A DNA stretch of 10,760 bases, taken from contig JADQBV010000428.1 in the NCBI GenBank assembly GCA_016278415.1, forward strand, positions 1 to 10,760. The letters are read 5' to 3'. Positions within the stretch are counted from its first letter, which is position 1, and the number at the start of each line of letters is the position of its first letter. Positions 1 through 6,584 of the stretch are shown piece after piece. The DNA comes from Halanaerobiales bacterium (lineage in GTDB: Bacteria > Bacillota_F > Halanaerobiia > Halanaerobiales > DTU029). The notes beneath the pieces are model-generated. The model was not told the origin of the DNA. It did not search any database and saw nothing but the letters and a program-made list of their open reading frames with translations. The position numbers and the translations under genes are program-made.

Positions 1-340
1 TGGTGTAGCTGCCAATATTGGTATTAAGGCTGCCTTTGAAGAAGAAATCAATCATCAAGTTGTTGTTCCAGAAAATTATGATGTTATGGGTGCTATTGGC
101 ATCTCTATGTTGGCAAAAGAAGAAATAGAAAAGACAGGTGCTGTAAGTAAATTTAGAGGATTTAACTTAACAAAGGACAATTTTGTTACCACTAGCTTTA
201 ATTGTGAGGGTTGTGCTAACCAATGTGAAGTAATAAAAGTACAGGCTAATTCAGAAACAATAGCCATGACAGGCGATCGCTGTGGCAAGTGGTCTGAGAG
301 TATAATCAACAAGAGTTTAAGGCAAGAAACATTAGCTTAG
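1..340 (+). CDS. CoA-dehydratase activase (BadF/HgdC type), C-terminal part
   Basis: This is the last 112 residues of a protein whose start lies before the window; the reading frame is open from base 2 and stops with TAG at 338-340. The visible part runs GVAANIGIKAAFEEE, then VVVPENYDVMGAIGISMLAKEE, which matches the end of the ASKHA ATPase fold in activators of 2-hydroxyacyl-CoA dehydratases (BadF/BadG/BcrA/HgdC family). Family members use ATP to push one electron from an Fe-S cluster into the dehydratase in the cytoplasm. After the ATPase end comes a tail with cysteines at about residues 68, 71, 75 (C-x2-C-x3-C) and 94 of the visible part (GDRCGKW). The tail resembles that of longer activase-related proteins and could hold metal, which is an inference. 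The dehydratase partner is not in the window. The family assignment is fairly sure; the substrate cannot be told. Confidence 0.8.
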   Translation, partial: GVAANIGIKAAFEEEINHQVVVPENYDVMGAIGISMLAKEEIEKTGAVSKFRGFNLTKDNFVTTSFNCEGCANQCEVIKVQANSETIAMTGDRCGKWSESIINKSLRQETLA

Positions 341-386
341 CTAGAGTTAATTCATACATAGTACGGTGAAATTAATTTGCTATTAT

Positions 387-429
387 AACTTCTTTCTTAT
401 GGATTATTCCTGAAAGAAGTTTTTCTTTT
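387..429 (+). terminator. Intrinsic terminator after the activase gene
   Basis: A perfect 10-bp stem, AACTTCTTTC (387-396) with GAAAGAAGTT (412-421), encloses a 15-base loop and runs into a T-rich tail (TTTCTTTT). It lies 47 bases after the activase stop codon, as expected for a rho-independent terminator. The stem is moderately GC-poor, like the rest of the window. Confidence 0.85.
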
Positions 430-494
430 ATAATTATAATTTTCATAAATTGATATATATTACCTCACTATTATTACAAGGAGATTACCATAAA

Positions 495-587
495 ATGTCA
501 CAAAATAAAGATTGGATTGTTATATATAGTATAAGCATCATACAGTCTAGAAAAAGAGATTTTTGCTCTTGTTATATCAAAGGCTAG
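495..587 (+). CDS. Possible 30-residue small ORF, unknown
   Basis: ATG at 495 follows AAGGAG (478-483) with an 11-base gap and opens 30 codons, beginning MSQNKDWIVIY and ending FCSCYIKG, with TAG at 585-587. The peptide has a short hydrophobic patch, a basic cluster (RKR) and two cysteines spaced C-x-C. I do not recognise it, and it has no visible domain. The ribosome-binding site argues for translation. The short length, the AT-rich setting and the overlap with a foldable region (534-618) argue that it may be chance or a leader peptide. Confidence 0.2.
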   Translation: MSQNKDWIVIYSISIIQSRKRDFCSCYIKG

Positions 588-618
588 ATTATAATGATGA
601 GTGAGATGCTATTTTTTT
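534..618 (+). ncRNA. Possible structured RNA or attenuator ending in a T7 run
   Basis: Three nested pairings can form in a transcript: AGCATC (534-539) with GATGCT (605-610), TCTAG (546-550) with CTAGA (584-588), and AAGAG (554-558) with CTCTT (566-570). Seven T residues (612-618) follow almost directly. The first arm can instead pair CATCAT (536-541) with ATGATG (594-599), so two folds compete. This looks like an attenuator or the 3' end of a small RNA. No promoter of good quality is visible; TTGATA (450-455) and TATTAC (472-477) are a weak candidate pair. In such AT-rich DNA, short pairings can arise by chance. Confidence 0.25.
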
Positions 619-731
619 CAGAAACGATATATTAATAAAGTAACATAAGTAATATAAATAGTCATTATATTTATATAATTTGGTATTTTATAATTATATA
701 ATAATAATGAGTAATTGTAACTTAATTGTAT

Positions 732-759
732 TTTACTTAATGTTCTAACATGTTATAGT
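732..759 (+). promoter_or_regulatory. Candidate promoter of the moxR operon
   Basis: An extended -10, TGTTATAGT (TATAGT at 754-759), has a weak -35, TTTACT (732-737), 16 bases upstream. It lies 84 bases before the chosen moxR start and is the best sigma-A-like match in the gap. The -35 is poor, so the TG extension would carry much of the recognition. Confidence 0.4.
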
Positions 760-843
760 TAAATTGACCAAGATTAATTAAAGGAAAAGATCGAATTACT
801 ATTTAGGAACTTAAGACAATAAAACATTTGGAAGGTGATCAGG

Positions 844-1788
844 ATGCAAAAAATTGTTGAGAAAATCAAAGAAAATGTAAGCAAGGTTATTGTTGGTAAA
901 GGTGAAGTTATTGAACTACTGATTACTGCTTTATTAGCAGAAGGGCATGTTTTGATAGATGATGTACCTGGTACTGGTAAGACAAAACTAGCAAATAGTA
1001 TAGCCCTTTCCATGAATGTAGAGTTCAAACGAATACAGTTTACCCCTGACTTACAACCCTCTGATATTACTGGAATATATTATTATAATCAAAAATTAGG
1101 CGACTTTACTTTTCGTTCTGGACCTATTTTAAGTAATGTGGTCCTAGCTGATGAGATTAACAGAGCAGTTCCCAGGACACAGTCTAGTTTGCTAGAAGCC
1201 ATGGAGGAAAGACAGGTTACTATAGAGGGAGAAGCCTTTAAATTGGAAGAGCCTTTTATTGTCATTGCTACTCAGAATCCTGTTGAATTGGAAGGGACTT
1301 TTCCTTTGCCAGAAGCACAATTAGATAGATTCCTATTTAAGCTGGATATTGGATATCCTACACGTTCTCAAGAAGTTGAAATCATGAAACGGTTTCAGAA
1401 AATAGATCCTTTAATTAATTTAGACTCAGTGATTAATGCAGAAGATATCATAAATTTACGACACAAAGCCAAAAACATAGCTATTACAGATGAGTTATTA
1501 TTATATATAAGTGATCTTTGTAATTCCACTCGGGATGACGAAAGGATAAAACTCGGTGTTAGCCCTAGGGGAGCACTAGCATTAATGAAAGCCAGTCAAT
1601 CTTACGCCTTGGTAAAAGGAAGGGAGTTTGTTCTACCGGACGATATAAAATATCTTTTTCCTTATGTGGCAAGTCACAGGCTAATTCTTGCTTATGATAC
1701 AGAATACAGTGGGGTGAAAAGAGAGTCAATTATCAAGAGTATTTTGCAGAAAGTAGATGTTCCAGTGGAAGGTGCTTTAAGTGAGTAA
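844..1788 (+). CDS. MoxR-family AAA+ ATPase
   Basis: This is a 314-residue AAA+ ATPase of the MoxR group, cytoplasmic proteins thought to act as chaperone-like ATPases for partner proteins. Visible motifs are Walker A VPGTGKT (41-47), Walker B VVLADEIN (99-106), the TQNP sensor-1 segment (143-146), LDRF (160-163) and the sensor-2 region GVSPRG (238-243), followed by the helical lid. Length and motif set are complete for the family. A GTG at 835 is in frame, but it lies inside the Shine-Dalgarno sequence GGAAGGTGATC. The ATG at 844 sits 8 bases after AAGG and is the better start. It is the first gene of a three-gene operon; its last 8 bases overlap the DUF58 gene. MoxR-DUF58 pairing is very common, so a shared role is likely, but the substrate is unknown. 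Confidence 0.93.
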   Translation: MQKIVEKIKENVSKVIVGKGEVIELLITALLAEGHVLIDDVPGTGKTKLANSIALSMNVEFKRIQFTPDLQPSDITGIYYYNQKLGDFTFRSGPILSNVVLADEINRAVPRTQSSLLEAMEERQVTIEGEAFKLEEPFIVIATQNPVELEGTFPLPEAQLDRFLFKLDIGYPTRSQEVEIMKRFQKIDPLINLDSVINAEDIINLRHKAKNIAITDELLLYISDLCNSTRDDERIKLGVSPRGALALMKASQSYALVKGREFVLPDDIKYLFPYVASHRLILAYDTEYSGVKRESIIKSILQKVDVPVEGALSE

Positions 1789-3019
1789 CTACCTAAATTT
1801 CTTTTTGATTATGATGTTGATTTTAGGTACTATAAGTGTTCTTACTGGAAATTTAATAATATTTTTTATATCAGTGCTTATTTCGTTAACAGTATTCTTC
1901 TTAAGGAGTTGGAACAAACATATCTTTGATAAACTAACCGTTAGTCGGTATTTTGAACAGGAGAAAGTACAAGCAGGACAGGAAGTTGAATACTTTGTTG
2001 AAATAGAAAACCGTAAAATTTTACCTATAATTGCCATGAGGTTAGTAAGTACATTATCTACAGATTTAAAATTTCTTGATAAGAAAACAGACTATGTTGA
2101 TTATAAACTAAATAAAAGGTTTAGGGATGCTTTCAGCTTGAAATGGTATGAAAAAATAAAAAGGAAGTACATATTAACAGCAAAGAAAAGAGGACTTAAT
2201 GGTATCTTTTCAGCAAACTTAGAGTATTATGACCCCTTTGGTTTTTTTGAGAATCATCAAGAGGATGGAGAAAGGGTAAAGTTATATGTATATCCTAGAA
2301 TATTGCCAGTTCTAGTAGCTAAGACAGAATATAGTATGCTTTTTGGTACTCGCATGAGTAAAGGATGGATATTCCAGGATAAATTAAATAAAGTAGGTGT
2401 ACGTCCATATCGCTCTACTGACAGCTTTAAAGATATCAATTGGAAGTCTTCAGCCCGTTCCATGCAGTTACAATCCGATATATATAAACCGTCATTAGAT
2501 AGAGAAGTACATATTTTTCATGGTTTAAATACAGAAGAGAAATGGTGGTTGGAAGATAATGCTAACATACTAGAATTATCCCTTGTTTGTGCAGCCTCTC
2601 TGTGTGACAAGTATTTTAGGGATAATTTCGCAGTAGGTTTTTATTCAACCCTAAACAGTATTAGTGAGTCTAGAGGGGACTATACCTCAATAGAGGTAAG
2701 TGCTAATAATGAACAGAGGGAATTGATTTATACAGTTATGTCCCTTCTAAATAGTAATAGCATTATTAATTTAGCTAAGGTTTTAGAGATAGAGAGGCAA
2801 AAAATTAATCCTGGGGCAACTATTATCATAATTGCTGATAGTCTTGAGGATAAGTTAAGAATGATAATAAATCATCTGAAGAACAAATACCAAATAAATC
2901 TGGTCACTATAGATGATTTAAATAATGAAAATCAACGATTGCATATGCCGGGTATTAGACAGTTTTTCTTAAAGGAGGGAAACTGGGATGAAATTGAAAA
3001 AATTGAACTATACAATTGA
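1781..3019 (+). CDS. DUF58 family protein
   Basis: This 412-residue protein has two hydrophobic helices at the N-terminus (about 5-22 and 24-42), then a beta-rich section with the DPFG motif (151-154), typical of DUF58 proteins. The family signature, usually near GxRxYxxGDxxRxIDWkatAR, appears as GVRPYRSTDSFKDINWKSSAR (206-226) in altered form: GD is TD, R is K and ID is IN. The following part (about 240-370) resembles the von Willebrand A-like half of the family, with no clear MIDAS motif seen. It starts at GTG 1781, overlapping the moxR stop by 8 bases, with GGAAGG (1767-1772) 8 bases upstream, so translational coupling is likely. The family is membrane-anchored and found next to MoxR ATPases; its biochemical role is not settled. 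Confidence 0.9.
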   Translation: MSNYLNFFLIMMLILGTISVLTGNLIIFFISVLISLTVFFLRSWNKHIFDKLTVSRYFEQEKVQAGQEVEYFVEIENRKILPIIAMRLVSTLSTDLKFLDKKTDYVDYKLNKRFRDAFSLKWYEKIKRKYILTAKKRGLNGIFSANLEYYDPFGFFENHQEDGERVKLYVYPRILPVLVAKTEYSMLFGTRMSKGWIFQDKLNKVGVRPYRSTDSFKDINWKSSARSMQLQSDIYKPSLDREVHIFHGLNTEEKWWLEDNANILELSLVCAASLCDKYFRDNFAVGFYSTLNSISESRGDYTSIEVSANNEQRELIYTVMSLLNSNSIINLAKVLEIERQKINPGATIIIIADSLEDKLRMIINHLKNKYQINLVTIDDLNNENQRLHMPGIRQFFLKEGNWDEIEKIELYN

Positions 3020-4304
3020 AATAATTTCAATAACGATATTTGCCTTAGGCTTAATATTACTGATAAATCCATGGCTAGATTATTTATTAAGTGATGGGGT
3101 TAAGAATTTACAATACGCCTGGATATTTATCTTTATTATTACTTTGAATTTTCTTTATAATTATATTAACCGTAATGAAGGGGTTATAAGACGTATTATA
3201 CCTGCTCTATTCTTTATTGTTTTAAACTTTTATTTTATCAGAATTACTAACTGGCCTATTATTATTTTTTGCCCTTTACTGATATTTTTGTTTATATTAG
3301 TATATAGATTTTGGGGTTATAAAGATAATAGAAGAAAATTATTTGTGGATATTGTTATAGGTTTTATATTTATGATTATCCATATATATCTTAAAGATAT
3401 CCTTGGCTTTGAGATAACAGTCTTTTCAATTATAGGGTTTTTCATCTTTTGTTTTTCCTTAGTGGTATTATTTAATAGTCATTATAGCAATAACATAAAT
3501 TATATTTTTTCCTATAATCTTTTATTTCCCGTAATAATAACTTTTTTAATATTAGTAGTCCTCATTTCATTAATGATCGGTTTTGGTCTGACTGATAGTC
3601 TATATGATATTATTTCCCATGGGATTATTAAAATTTATGATATATTTACCACTGTCCTACTTTATATAATGTATCCAGTATTTTGGTTATCTATGAATAT
3701 ACAGAAGTTGCTTTATGATAATTTGCCAGAAATCAATATGCCACAAGTTAAAGAGGGTCCTAATCCAGGCATGCATCAATTAATAGATTCCTCTGGTAAT
3801 CGAGTCCCAACTTATGCTGTTAATACATTACAGGTATTGATAGTTTTATTTATTGTTTACTATATTACAAAAAGATTAATCAGGAAGAAATCTGAAGTTA
3901 AGGTTACTAATGCAGATGAGAGAGAATCTGTATTTTCAAAAGCAGAAATTATCGATGATTTAAAGCAAATTTGGGGTTCATTTAAGAATAATTTCTCAAG
4001 AAAAAAGAATAGAAACTATGATAGAAATAGTACTCTAGAGCTTATTAGGGAGTCATATTATAAATTTGTTGTCCTGTATAATAATAAGGTTAGATATAAT
4101 GCTTTTTATACCCCTACAGATTATCAAAAAGAAATAAAAGTAGATGGTAAGATAAATGATAAATCTCTAGAGCAAATAAAGCAGTTGACTAATTTATACA
4201 ATCAGGCTCGTTATGGGTATATACATGATCAAGAAAAAGCTGATAAAGCTGTTGACCTGATTAAAAGATTAGAAGAAAGTTACAATAAAGGTAATAAAGA
4301 TTAG
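2988..4304 (+). CDS. Multi-pass membrane protein with DUF4129-like tail
   Basis: A 438-residue membrane protein, third in the MoxR/DUF58 operon. It overlaps the DUF58 gene by 32 bases and starts at ATG 2988, 9 bases after GGAGG (2974-2978). About eight hydrophobic helices fill residues 10-240 (for example 11-30, 43-60, 70-86, 90-106, 118-135, 143-162, 178-198, 218-238), and another lies at about 279-297. The cytoplasmic tail (about 348-428) reads like DUF4129: an IRESYYKF helix, TPTDYQKEI, then LTNLYNQARYGY. TgpA-type proteins in this operon position normally carry a transglutaminase-like domain between the last two membrane parts; here only about 40 residues (240-278) lie there, with no Cys-His-Asp triad. 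It is thus a TgpA-like scaffold without the enzyme domain, or a related family. No terminator is seen after it. Confidence 0.8.
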   Translation: MKLKKLNYTIEIISITIFALGLILLINPWLDYLLSDGVKNLQYAWIFIFIITLNFLYNYINRNEGVIRRIIPALFFIVLNFYFIRITNWPIIIFCPLLIFLFILVYRFWGYKDNRRKLFVDIVIGFIFMIIHIYLKDILGFEITVFSIIGFFIFCFSLVVLFNSHYSNNINYIFSYNLLFPVIITFLILVVLISLMIGFGLTDSLYDIISHGIIKIYDIFTTVLLYIMYPVFWLSMNIQKLLYDNLPEINMPQVKEGPNPGMHQLIDSSGNRVPTYAVNTLQVLIVLFIVYYITKRLIRKKSEVKVTNADERESVFSKAEIIDDLKQIWGSFKNNFSRKKNRNYDRNSTLELIRESYYKFVVLYNNKVRYNAFYTPTDYQKEIKVDGKINDKSLEQIKQLTNLYNQARYGYIHDQEKADKAVDLIKRLEESYNKGNKD

Positions 4305-4520
4305 TAAAATATTTGCTTCTTCGTTATTTCGGTGGTAGTAAAAGTTCAACAATTTTGCTATGACTTCATTAACATCAAAAGATCTAGGCATATTACCTAC
4401 GGAGAATATTAGGAAAGAAATTAATACTATTTACTTAACTAGTATAGATATATGTCTATAAGGAAGTGTTGAGGTTTAAGATATTTACATTTATATAAAA
4501 TAGGAGAGTGGGGAATAAAA
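4305..4520. other. Intergenic region before the GH3 gene
   Basis: These 216 bases have no clear terminator for the upstream operon. They contain an imperfect 18-base palindrome (4443-4460, TATAGA and TCTATA arms) and a possible weak promoter, TTAATA (4421-4426) with TATAGA (4443-4448) at 16 bases. A better-looking pair, TTGAGG (4469-4474) and TATATA (4492-4497) at 17 bases, would start transcription on top of the ribosome-binding site and so is less likely. Whether the GH3 gene is separate from, or partly read through from, the moxR operon cannot be decided. Confidence 0.4.
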
Positions 4521-6356
4521 ATGAAAAAGATTATATGTCTTTTGGTTTTGTCAATAAGTCTAGCTGTGGTTTTTCTAGTCAATGGACTAAGTATTGCTTC
4601 AGATATACCTATTTATAAGAACGCTGAGTTTTCCATTGAAGAAAGGGTAAATGACTTATTGTCACGTATGACATTACAAGAAAAGATTGGTCAAATGACA
4701 CAGGCAGACAAAGCTAGAATAAGTCCACAATATGTTAAACAGTTCAATATAGGTTCTGTTTTAAGTGGGGGTGGCTCTGTTCCCAGTCCTAATACAGCCA
4801 AAAGTTGGGCTAGAATGTATGACCAATACCAAAAGGCTGCATTAGAAACTAGGCTTGGCATTCCTATTATTTATGGTATTGATTCGGTTCATGGTCATAA
4901 TAATTTAAAAGGGGCAACGATATTTCCCCACAATATAGGACTTGGAGCAACACAAGACCCAGGTTTGGTTGAAAGGGTTGCAGAGATTACAGCATTAGAA
5001 ACAGCAGCTACTGGTCTTGACTGGAATTTTAGTCCATGTGTAGCTGTTGTTCAGGATATAAGATGGGGAAGAACATATGAGAGTTTCGGTGAAAACCCTG
5101 AATTACAGAGACTATTAACAGCAGCTTATATAAGAGGGACACAGGGGCCGAATAATGAAATGAGCGGCAAATATATAGTTAGTACAGCTAAACATTATGT
5201 TGGTGATGGTGCAACAATTTGGGGAACAGGTGAAGGAAACTTTATGATTGACCAGGGGGATGTAAGGATATCTGAAGAAGAATTAAGGGAAATCCATTTA
5301 CCCGCTTACAAAGACGCTATAGAAGCTGGTGTAGGTAGTATTATGGTTTCATTCAGTAGTTTTAAGGGTATAAAGATGCATGCACACAAGTATTTAATTA
5401 CAGATGTACTAAAAGAGGAGTTAGGTTTTAATGGGTTAGTGGTATCAGATTGGCAGGGTATACAAAGAATAAATGCCCCTACTTATTATCATCAAATTGT
5501 CAAGTCTGTAAATGCGGGTATAGATATGTTTATGGCTGCTTATACATGGCCTGCATTTATCAGAAATCTAGAAAAAGCTGTCAGAATGGGAGATATAAGT
5601 GAAGATAGAATCAACGATGCAGTAAGCAGGGTTTTAACATTAAAGTTTAAAGTAGGTCTTTTTGAAGAGCCGTATGCAGATAAAGAATTACTCTCATCTA
5701 ACCTTATAGGTTCACCTGAGCACCGTCAGGTAGCTCGGGAGGCAGTCCGGAAATCCTTGGTTTTACTAAAAAATAAAAATAAGCTACTTCCTTTGGATAA
5801 AAATAGCCATATTTATGTTTCGGGCTCTAATGCTGACAATATAGGTAATCAAGCCGGGGGCTGGACAATTACCTGGCAGGGTCAAAGTGGAAATATTACT
5901 AAAGGCACCACCATAATGGAAGGAATAAAAATGGCACTAAATACTAAGGGCAAAATAGTTAGTGATATTGACAAGGCAGATATAGCAATAGTTGTGGTTG
6001 GAGAGAAACCTTATGCAGAAGGTAATGGTGATGATGGCGATTTGAAACTCTCAGCTGCTGATATTAATGAACTAGTCAAAGTAAAGGAATCTGGGATACC
6101 AACACTAGTTATTATGGTATCTGGTAGACCTATGATCATTAGTGATTTTATTGGTGACTGGGATGCCTTTATAGCAGCATGGTTACCTGGAACAGAGGGT
6201 CAGGGTATAGCAGATGTTATTTTTGGTGATTATAACTTTAGTGGAAAATTACCTGTTACCTGGCCGGCAAATATTATGCAATTACCGATTAATTATAGTG
6301 ATACTGATTATGCTCCATTGTTTGACTATGGTTTTGGTTTATCTATGGAGCTGTAA
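4521..6356 (+). CDS. Secreted GH3 beta-glucosidase (exo-beta-glucanase type)
   Basis: A 611-residue glycoside hydrolase of family 3, likely releasing glucose from the non-reducing ends of beta-glucans or cello-oligosaccharides with retention of configuration. Residues 1-26 are a signal peptide (MKKIIC start, hydrophobic core, likely cut after SIA) with no lipobox, so the enzyme is probably exported. The TIM-barrel domain (about 36-385) has GIDSVHGHNN (119-128), the KHY motif (224-226) and VVSDWQG with the expected nucleophile Asp310. The second domain (about 405-611) has GWTITWQG (447-454), VGEKPYAEGNGD (493-504), which by analogy with barley ExoI holds the acid/base glutamate (Glu495 or Glu500), and the AAWLPGTEGQG segment (552-562). 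The KHFPGHG loop of NagZ is absent, so hexosaminidase activity is unlikely. No fibronectin-III tail is present. The start has AGGAG (4502-4506) and GTGGGG (4508-4513) upstream. It precedes a YesMN pair. Confidence 0.93.
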   Translation: MKKIICLLVLSISLAVVFLVNGLSIASDIPIYKNAEFSIEERVNDLLSRMTLQEKIGQMTQADKARISPQYVKQFNIGSVLSGGGSVPSPNTAKSWARMYDQYQKAALETRLGIPIIYGIDSVHGHNNLKGATIFPHNIGLGATQDPGLVERVAEITALETAATGLDWNFSPCVAVVQDIRWGRTYESFGENPELQRLLTAAYIRGTQGPNNEMSGKYIVSTAKHYVGDGATIWGTGEGNFMIDQGDVRISEEELREIHLPAYKDAIEAGVGSIMVSFSSFKGIKMHAHKYLITDVLKEELGFNGLVVSDWQGIQRINAPTYYHQIVKSVNAGIDMFMAAYTWPAFIRNLEKAVRMGDISEDRINDAVSRVLTLKFKVGLFEEPYADKELLSSNLIGSPEHRQVAREAVRKSLVLLKNKNKLLPLDKNSHIYVSGSNADNIGNQAGGWTITWQGQSGNITKGTTIMEGIKMALNTKGKIVSDIDKADIAIVVVGEKPYAEGNGDDGDLKLSAADINELVKVKESGIPTLVIMVSGRPMIISDFIGDWDAFIAAWLPGTEGQGIADVIFGDYNFSGKLPVTWPANIMQLPINYSDTDYAPLFDYGFGLSMEL

Positions 6357-6377
6357 ACTAATACAAGATTTTTATAA

Positions 6378-6500
6378 TATTTGATGATTCTACTGAAAAA
6401 AGATTTATCTTGCATTTTCAGGCTTGAGATTACTATATGACAGCATTCTTAATGTTGTTATTTAAGTAAAATTAAGTTTATACTGTAGAATCATCAAATA
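6378..6500. repeat. 123-bp element with 16-bp perfect inverted ends
   Basis: TATTTGATGATTCTAC (6378-6393) is repeated exactly in inverted orientation at 6485-6500, enclosing 91 bases with no ORF of note. ATAA lies directly outside both ends (6374-6377 and 6501-6504) and could be a 4-bp target duplication, though this is weak in AT-rich DNA. It may be a small non-autonomous transposable element (MITE-like). Alternatively it is a long-range RNA stem after the GH3 stop codon, which ends 21 bases before it. No transposase is in the window. Confidence 0.5.
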
Positions 6501-6528
6501 ATAAATCACAAATTTATTGGATTTTTTT
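6500..6528 (+). terminator. Weak candidate terminator after GH3
   Basis: AATAAAT (6500-6506) can pair with ATTTATT (6512-6518) around a 5-base loop, followed by GGA and seven T residues (6522-6528). The stem is all A-U and two G residues interrupt the approach to the T run, so function is doubtful. The 16-bp arms of the 123-bp element just upstream could add stability. Confidence 0.25.
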
Positions 6529-6545
6529 ATAATTCCTGTTATACT
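6517..6545 (+). promoter_or_regulatory. Promoter of the yesMN-like pair
   Basis: TTGGAT (6517-6522) and TATACT (6540-6545) are separated by exactly 17 bases, and a TG (6537-6538) one base before the -10 gives an extended -10. The expected transcript would start near 6552, about 33 bases before the kinase ATG. This is a good sigma-A-like promoter. Confidence 0.65.
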
Positions 6546-6584
6546 TTATGATAAACAAGGTGAAAAGACTAAGTAGGTGAAAAG

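Larger units (their letters stand above)
341..843. other. Gene-poor intergenic region
   Basis: About 500 very AT-rich bases separate the activase from the moxR operon. In order they hold the terminator (387-429), a Shine-Dalgarno-like AAGGAG (478-483) before a possible 30-codon ORF (495-587), a nested fold ending in a T7 run (534-618), an AT-only inverted repeat (652-659 with 669-676) and the candidate moxR promoter (732-759). I see no gene of normal size on either strand and no recognisable remnant of one. Confidence 0.6.

Noticed and set aside
652..676. ATATAAAT/ATTTATAT inverted repeat as a regulatory site
   Set aside because: It is made only of A and T in a very AT-rich stretch, with no nearby signal that would give it meaning.
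835..843. GTG at 835 as the moxR start
   Set aside because: The GTG is part of the Shine-Dalgarno sequence GGAAGGTGATC; the ATG at 844 is correctly spaced from it, and the protein then begins as usual for the family.
774..1028. Minus-strand ORF opposite the moxR start, and similar ones opposite the DUF58 gene (1789-2037, 2257-2463) and the activase (76-312)
   Set aside because: They are shadows of strongly supported + strand genes and show no recognisable protein features or good start signals.
4360..4461. 33-codon + strand ORF starting MTSLTSKDLG between the membrane protein and GH3
   Set aside because: No Shine-Dalgarno sequence precedes it, it has no recognisable domain, and it overlaps the minus-strand ORF of equal plausibility.
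4469..4497. TTGAGG-17-TATATA as the GH3 promoter
   Set aside because: Transcription would begin at about 4504, inside the ribosome-binding site, leaving no usable leader.
4521..6356. GH3 protein as NagZ-type beta-N-acetylhexosaminidase (cell-wall recycling)
   Set aside because: The KHFPGHG loop with its Asp-His pair is absent, and the second domain with GWTITWQG matches glucohydrolase-type enzymes.
6548..6580. 10-codon leader peptide (ATG 6548 to TGA 6578-6580) before the kinase
   Set aside because: The predicted transcript starts at about 6552, after this ATG, and no ribosome-binding site precedes it.
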